From NCBI GenBank assembly GCA_947625045.1, contig CANQMW010000003.1, positions 1 to 64,000 on the forward strand: a DNA stretch of 64,000 bases, given 5' to 3'. How positions within the stretch are numbered: position 1 is the first letter of the stretch; every line of letters starts with the position of its first letter. Shown here piece after piece: positions 59,538 to 64,000 of this stretch. The translations under genes and the position numbers were made by a program. The notes under the pieces are model-generated. The model did no database searches, was not told the origin of the DNA, and saw only the letters and a list, made by a program, of their open reading frames with translations. The stretch is from an uncultured Oscillospiraceae bacterium (lineage in GTDB: Bacteria; Bacillota; Clostridia; Oscillospirales; Oscillospiraceae).

Positions 59538-61790
59538 TCAGCTGTTGTTCAGCGCCTGCAGGAGAACGTCCAACACTTCCTCGCCCACGGCGCCGGCGCT
59601 GAAGTTCACCACGTTGCGCAGGGGCATGTACTTCACCATGGCGGCGCCCATGTCGTCGGTGACGGAGGGGTCGTCCCCATCCCCGGGGCCGAACATCTGG
59701 CTCATGCCGTCCATGAGAGGCTTGATGATGGCGGCCGCCGCCGGGTCGGACAGGATGTCCATGAAGATGGAGTCCTTGTCGTAGTGCTTTTTGAGCTTCA
59801 CCGTGCCCTCCACGGTGACAGTGGCAGCCACGTCGATGGCCCGGGAGGACTGGCCTATCTCAATAGTGAATTCACCGGTCTCCACATGCCAGTCGTGGAG
59901 CTCCTCGTTCCAGTAGGCAAAGGCCCGCTTATCCAGGGTGAAGGTCACGTCTTTGCTCTCCCCGGGAGCCAGCTCCACCTTCTCGAAGCCCTTGAGCTCC
60001 CGCACGGGCCGCAGCACCGTGCTCTCCTTGTCGCCTACATACATCTGCACCACGGTCTTGCCGGCACGCTTGCCGGTGTTGGCCGCCTTCACCGTGACGG
60101 TGAGGGTGTCCTGGTCGGTGATGTGGTCCGCGCTGAGGCGCAGGTCGGAGAAGGCGAAGGTGGTGTAGGATAGGCCGTGTCCAAAGGGGAAGGCCACATC
60201 CATATGCTTTTTGTCATAGTACCGGTAGCCCACGAACACGCCCTCCCGGTAGTCGGCCCTGTCGGCCTCGCCGCCGTAGAAGAGGTAGGAGGGGTTGTCC
60301 TCCAGCTTCACGGGGAAGCTCTCCGCCAGATGGCCGGAGGGGTTCACGTCGCCGTAGAGCAGCTTTACCGTGGCAAGGCCCACCGCCTGGCCGCCCAGGT
60401 ATGCTTCCAGCACGCCCTTGACTTTGCCAAGCCAGGGCATCTCCACCGGGGAGCCGTTATGGAGCACCACCACCGTGTCGGGGTTGGCCGCCGCGACGGC
60501 CTCGATGAGCTTATTCTGGCACGCCGGCAGGGCCATATGGGAGCGGTCATAGCCCTCGGACTCGTAGCTGTCGGGCAGGCCCGCGAACACCACCGCGGTC
60601 CTGGCGGCCTTCGCCGCCGCCACGGCCTCCGCGATCATGTCGCCGGTGGCCTCGTCCTTCGCCACGCTGTAGCCCTGGGCATAGGTCACGGGCAGGCCCT
60701 CGGCCGCCTCCAGAGCGGAGGTGGTCTTGAAGCAGTTGATGTGGCTGGAGCCGCCGCCCTGGAACCGGGGCTTGGCGGCGAACTCGCCGATGAAGGCCAC
60801 CTTGTCGGCCTTATCCAGCGGCAGGACGCCCTCGTTTTTCAAAAGCACCATGCACTGGGCCGCGATGTCGGCGGAGAGCTGATGGTCCGCCTCCTGGTCC
60901 CAGGGGGTGTCGGGCTTGGCGTTGGAAAGATACATCTCATTGACCGTGAGGATGCGCTCCACGGCCTGGTCCACCAGCGCCTCGTCCAGCTTCCCAGAGC
61001 GGACGGCTTCCACTATTTTCTTGTCGTTGACGCCGCCGGAGGAGGGCATCTCCAGGTCCAGCCCCGCGGCCACGCCGGCCACCCGGTCGCTGACCGCGCC
61101 CCAGTCGCTCATGACGTAGCCTTTGAAGCCCCACTCTTTGCGCAGCACCTCCGTGAGCAGCCAGGGGTTTTCCGAGGCGTACACGCCGTTGATGCGGTTA
61201 TAGGAGCACATGACGGTCCAGGGCTGGGCCTTCTTCACGGCGGTCTCGAAGGCGGGGAAATATATCTCCCGCAGCGTCCGCTCGTCGGCGTTGGAGCTGG
61301 AGCTCATGCGCCGGTGTTCCTGGTTGTTGGCGGCGAAGTGCTTGATGGAGGTGCCCACGTTCTGGCTCTGCACGCCGTTTATGTAGGCGGCCGCCATCTC
61401 GCCGGCGAGATAGGGGTCCTCGGATAGGTATTCAAAGTTCCGGCCGCAGAGGGGCGAGCGCTTGATGTTCACCGCCGGGCCCAGCACCACGGCAAGCTTC
61501 TCATGCTGGCAGCTGGCGCCGATGGCCTGGCCCATCTTCCCGATGAGCTCCCTGTCGAAGGAGGCGGCGGTGGCGCAGGCGGCGGGCATGCACACGGCCT
61601 TGATGGAGTCGTTGATGCCCAGGTGGTCGCCCTTTTCATCCTGCTTGCGCAGGCCGTGGGGGCCGTCGGAGACCATGACGGCCTGCACGCCCAGCCGCTC
61701 CACGGGCTTGGTATGCCAGAAGTCCAGGCCGGAGCAGAGCCCGGCCTTTTCTTCCAGCGTCATCTGAGAGATAACGTCTTTGATGTTCAT
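59538..61790 (-). CDS. GH3 beta-glucosidase
   Basis: 750 aa. Domain 1 (TIM barrel) has KHFAANNQEHRR (150-161) and nucleophile Asp229 in GYVMSDWGAVSD. Domain 2 has FAGLPDSYESEGYDR, and the C-terminal fibronectin III-like domain has RPVRELKGFEKVELAPGES. It lacks a signal peptide, so it works on imported oligosaccharides. The start at 61790 has GAGG upstream; a GTG four codons earlier lies within the ribosome site. An extra C-terminal tail of about 70 residues follows the FnIII domain (FMDILSDPAAAAIIKPLMDGM), seen in some clostridial GH3 enzymes. Confidence 0.94.
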   Translation of the reverse strand: MNIKDVISQMTLEEKAGLCSGLDFWHTKPVERLGVQAVMVSDGPHGLRKQDEKGDHLGINDSIKAVCMPAACATAASFDRELIGKMGQAIGASCQHEKLAVVLGPAVNIKRSPLCGRNFEYLSEDPYLAGEMAAAYINGVQSQNVGTSIKHFAANNQEHRRMSSSSNADERTLREIYFPAFETAVKKAQPWTVMCSYNRINGVYASENPWLLTEVLRKEWGFKGYVMSDWGAVSDRVAGVAAGLDLEMPSSGGVNDKKIVEAVRSGKLDEALVDQAVERILTVNEMYLSNAKPDTPWDQEADHQLSADIAAQCMVLLKNEGVLPLDKADKVAFIGEFAAKPRFQGGGSSHINCFKTTSALEAAEGLPVTYAQGYSVAKDEATGDMIAEAVAAAKAARTAVVFAGLPDSYESEGYDRSHMALPACQNKLIEAVAAANPDTVVVLHNGSPVEMPWLGKVKGVLEAYLGGQAVGLATVKLLYGDVNPSGHLAESFPVKLEDNPSYLFYGGEADRADYREGVFVGYRYYDKKHMDVAFPFGHGLSYTTFAFSDLRLSADHITDQDTLTVTVKAANTGKRAGKTVVQMYVGDKESTVLRPVRELKGFEKVELAPGESKDVTFTLDKRAFAYWNEELHDWHVETGEFTIEIGQSSRAIDVAATVTVEGTVKLKKHYDKDSIFMDILSDPAAAAIIKPLMDGMSQMFGPGDGDDPSVTDDMGAAMVKYMPLRNVVNFSAGAVGEEVLDVLLQALNNS

Positions 61791-61808
61791 GTCGTTCCTC
61801 ACAATGGC

Positions 61809-62663
61809 TTATTCGGCCTTCAGGTCCACCGTGGACAGGTCCCACTCCTCGTGGATCTTGGGCACGTCGCTGATGAGCCGCTTGGTATAGGGCGCGTGGG
61901 GGTTCAATATGACTTCGTCCGCCTTGCCGTACTCCACGAACTTGCCGTGCTCCATGATGTACACGGTGTCGGAGATGTAGTAGGCCAGGCCTATGTCGTG
62001 GGTGATGAAGATGACGGTCATGCCGATCTCATCCCGGAGGTTCAAAAGCATATCCAGGATGGTGGCCCGGGAGCAGGCATCCACCATGGAGGTGGGCTCG
62101 TCGGCCAGCAGGATCTTCGGCTTTAAGAGGAAGATGCGGGCGATCATGAGCCGCTGCATCTGGCCGCCGGACAGCTCGAAGGGGTACTTGTTGGTCAGCT
62201 CCTTGAACTCCAGGTTCACGAAGTGGCAGGCCTCGCTCATCATGTTGAACTTCTCTTCCTTGGAAAGGCCCTTGCCGCCGCGCATGTTGATGCAGTCCAG
62301 CAGCACGGTATCGATCTTCTGGAAGGTGTTGAAGGAGGAGAACGGGTCCTGGAAGATGGCCTGGATGCCCTTCCAGTATTCCTTTTTCTTGTGGCCGCTT
62401 CCGATATCCCGGGGCTTGCCCTGGAAGAATATCTCCCCCTCCGTGGCGTTGGAAAGGCCCAGCAGCATCTTGGAAAGGGTGGTCTTGCCGGAGCCGGACT
62501 CGCCCACGATGGACACGAACTCGCCCTCGTGGAACTCAAAGTCCACATGGTCCACAGCCACGGTCTTCTTGTCGCCGAAGCCGAAGATCTTGGTCACGCC
62601 TTTGCCGGACAGGCACAATGGCGCGTTGGAAAAGTCCTTCTGCACGCGTGCCGGTTCATTCAT
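61809..62663 (-). CDS. Opp/Dpp-type ABC transporter ATPase (OppF-like)
   Basis: 284 aa. Walker A GESGSGKT (54-61), signature [10 protein letters not shown], Walker [13 protein letters not shown], switch His in FITHDIGL. It overlaps the preceding ATPase gene by eight bases and has GGAGGTG upstream. Although the family is named for peptides, many members carry beta-glucan or xylan oligosaccharides, and the three glucosidase genes following within one operon argue for that here. Confidence 0.93.
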   Translation of the reverse strand: MNEPARVQKDFSNAPLCLSGKGVTKIFGFGDKKTVAVDHVDFEFHEGEFVSIVGESGSGKTTLSKMLLGLSNATEGEIFFQGKPRDIGSGHKKKEYWKGIQAIFQDPFSSFNTFQKIDTVLLDCINMRGGKGLSKEEKFNMMSEACHFVNLEFKELTNKYPFELSGGQMQRLMIARIFLLKPKILLADEPTSMVDACSRATILDMLLNLRDEIGMTVIFITHDIGLAYYISDTVYIMEHGKFVEYGKADEVILNPHAPYTKRLISDVPKIHEEWDLSTVDLKAE

Positions 62664-63663
62664 GGCTGTACACCTCCTTCAGTTCGTCGATGCCCATGAG
62701 GCAGCGGTACATGCGGCCCTCGCCGAAGGTCTTCTCCGGGATGGAGGTATAGCGGCAGTCGGCGGTGGCGTACTTGCACCGGGCGGCGAAACGGCAGCCG
62801 TCGGGGGGATGCTTCAGGTTGGGGGGCGCGCCGGGGATGGCGGCCAGCTTGTGGCCGCGTGTGCCCTCCTCGGGCACCAGGATGGAGCCCATCAGGCCGT
62901 GGGAATAGGGGTGCACCGGGTCGAAGACCATCTCCTTGGCGGTGCCCTTCTCCACGATCTGGCCGGCGTACATGACCATGATGTCGTCGGTGACGTTGTA
63001 GAGAAGGGGCAGCTCGTGGGTGATGAAGAGCATGCTCTTCACGTGGCCGGACTCCATCAGCTGGCGCATCATCTTGATGACCATCTTCTGGCTGGTCACG
63101 TCCAGGGCGGAGGAGGGCTCGTCGGCGATGAGCACCTTGGGGTTCAATATAGTGCTCACGGCGATGACCGTGCGCTGCTTCATGCCGCCGGACAGCTCCA
63201 CCGCATGCTTGTCAAGGGCCTCCAGGGGCAGGCCCACCTCCGCGAAGCGGGCCTCGGCCATCTCCCGTATCTCCTTTTTGGTGGCCTTGGGGTCATGGGC
63301 GTGGACCACGTCCTCCAGGAAGCGGATGATCTTCTGGGTGGGGTTCAGGGCGTTCATGGCCGCCTGGGGGATGTAGGCGATCTCATTGCCCAGGATGGTC
63401 TTGCGGACCGTATCCGGGTCCATGCCGGAGATGTTCTGGCCGTCGATGATGATATCGCCGCTCATGTAGTGCAGGGGCGGGAAGTAATAGCCCATCATGG
63501 ACAGGGCCAGGGTGGACTTGCCGCAGCCGGACTCGCCGGCGATGCCCAGGCTCTTTCCCTCCTCGATGGCGAAGGAGACGCCGTCCACGGCGTACACGTC
63601 CTCATGGAAGCGGGTGACGTATTTTGTCTTGAGGTTGCGGACCTCCAACATAACTTTTCCCAT
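62656..63663 (-). CDS. Opp/Dpp-type ABC transporter ATPase (OppD-like)
   Basis: 335 aa. Walker A GESGCGKS (43-50), signature [10 protein letters not shown], Walker [13 protein letters not shown], switch His in FITHELPL. The C-terminal oligopeptide-transporter extension has the cysteine set [15 protein letters not shown], which in DppD-like proteins can bind an iron-sulfur cluster. AAGGAGG precedes the ATG, 10 bases after the permease gene. Confidence 0.93.
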   Translation of the reverse strand: MGKVMLEVRNLKTKYVTRFHEDVYAVDGVSFAIEEGKSLGIAGESGCGKSTLALSMMGYYFPPLHYMSGDIIIDGQNISGMDPDTVRKTILGNEIAYIPQAAMNALNPTQKIIRFLEDVVHAHDPKATKKEIREMAEARFAEVGLPLEALDKHAVELSGGMKQRTVIAVSTILNPKVLIADEPSSALDVTSQKMVIKMMRQLMESGHVKSMLFITHELPLLYNVTDDIMVMYAGQIVEKGTAKEMVFDPVHPYSHGLMGSILVPEEGTRGHKLAAIPGAPPNLKHPPDGCRFAARCKYATADCRYTSIPEKTFGEGRMYRCLMGIDELKEVYSHE

Positions 63664-63673
63664 AGCAGCCTCC

Positions 63674-64000
63674 TTAATCTCTCAGGGTGGGGTTGAACAC
63701 CTGGTCCAGGCCGGTATTCATCAGGTTCAGGGAGAACGAGATGAGCGTGATGACCAGGATCACAGGGAAGTAAGCCCACCAGGAGCCGTTGGTATGGGCG
63801 GAGTAGAGCATGGCCCAGTTCATCATCAGGCCCAGGGTGGGGACCTTTGTGGTCTGGGGACCCAGGCCCAGCATACTCAGCTGCGCCTCCGCCAGGATGC
63901 CGCTGGATACCTGCAGGATGAACGCCATCACCACGTAGGAGGCGATGTAGGGCAGGATGTCGGTGAGGATGATGCGGATAAGGCTGTGGCCGGACAGCTT
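63674..64000 (-). CDS. Opp/Dpp-type ABC transporter permease (DppC-like), C-terminal part
   Basis: Only the last 108 codons are in the window; the frame stays open to base 64000 ([18 protein letters not shown] at the edge). The text VLPxI-type loop, [16 protein letters not shown] and the last membrane segment ([20 protein letters not shown]), ending [14 protein letters not shown], is typical of DppC/OppC C-termini. The first permease and the binding protein are expected further along the minus strand upstream, beyond the window. Confidence 0.88.
   Translation of the reverse strand, partial: KLSGHSLIRIILTDILPYIASYVVMAFILQVSSGILAEAQLSMLGLGPQTTKVPTLGLMMNWAMLYSAHTNGSWWAYFPVILVITLISFSLNLMNTGLDQVFNPTLRD

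Noticed and set aside
57145-59784. 879-codon plus-strand frame opposite the GH94 gene, and the 823-codon frame at 36028-38499 opposite malQ
   Set aside because: No start signals and no recognisable product; the opposite strand encodes complete conserved enzymes.

Overview
The window looks like chromosomal DNA of a GC-rich gut Firmicute, most likely an Oscillospiraceae member. Signs of this are the GC-rich coding bias with consensus sigma-A promoters and GGAGG ribosome sites, an SLH-domain surface protein, a GGGtGRT protein with its IscU-like partner, short anti-cellular repeats shared between intergenic regions, and several Clostridia-type small genes. No phage, insertion sequence, CRISPR array or rRNA gene was seen. 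There is one tRNA gene, tRNA-Leu(GAG).

Layout. 1-1.8 kb: an SLH/Ig-like surface protein (-) and tRNA-Leu (+). 1.8-5.7 kb: a minus-strand operon for a polar amino acid ABC importer, ending in tcdA and a 35-codon ORF. 6.1-25.0 kb: a surface locus of three giant secreted paralogues (1776, 2044 and 1627 aa), all on the minus strand. Each has a signal peptide, an acidic Pro/Glu stretch, a repetitive beta-helix-like region, Ig-like (MBG-type) repeats, a Pro-Thr linker and C-terminal cell-wall-binding repeats. Two of their three promoters carry a ten-base G tract between the -35 and -10 boxes, which suggests phase variation. Between and beside them are a Nif11-type leader peptide gene, a lipoprotein gene and a second double-glycine leader peptide with four cysteines. 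25.6-31 kb: a single-polypeptide ABC importer (binding protein, permease, ATPase and an extra ATPase-like domain in one chain) and a BlaI/BlaR1-like pair with two operator dyads.

31-45 kb: a MATE pump; a LacI regulator with a sugar ABC importer and 4-alpha-glucanotransferase (alpha-glucan use, no dedicated ATPase); then housekeeping genes (MFS, tyrosine phosphatase, nth, rarA, a radical SAM protein, a YdcF-type protein, a 55-aa protein, greA). 45.6-48.3 kb: a one-carbon operon folC-fchA-folD. 48.5-53.6 kb: a second MATE pump, a secreted GH5-like protein and the IscU-like/GGGtGRT pair. 53.6-64 kb: a long minus-strand operon for beta-glucoside use. In transcription order it has an Opp/Dpp-type ABC transporter (truncated by the window end), GH3 beta-glucosidase, GH94 cellobiose phosphorylase, GH1 beta-glucosidase, D-lyxose isomerase and a Gfo/Idh oxidoreductase.

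Taken together, the region joins import and breakdown of plant glucans (alpha and beta) with amino acid uptake and an unusually large, probably switchable, cell-surface apparatus. All domain calls rest on reading the translated sequence and on knowledge of the families; no database search was run.
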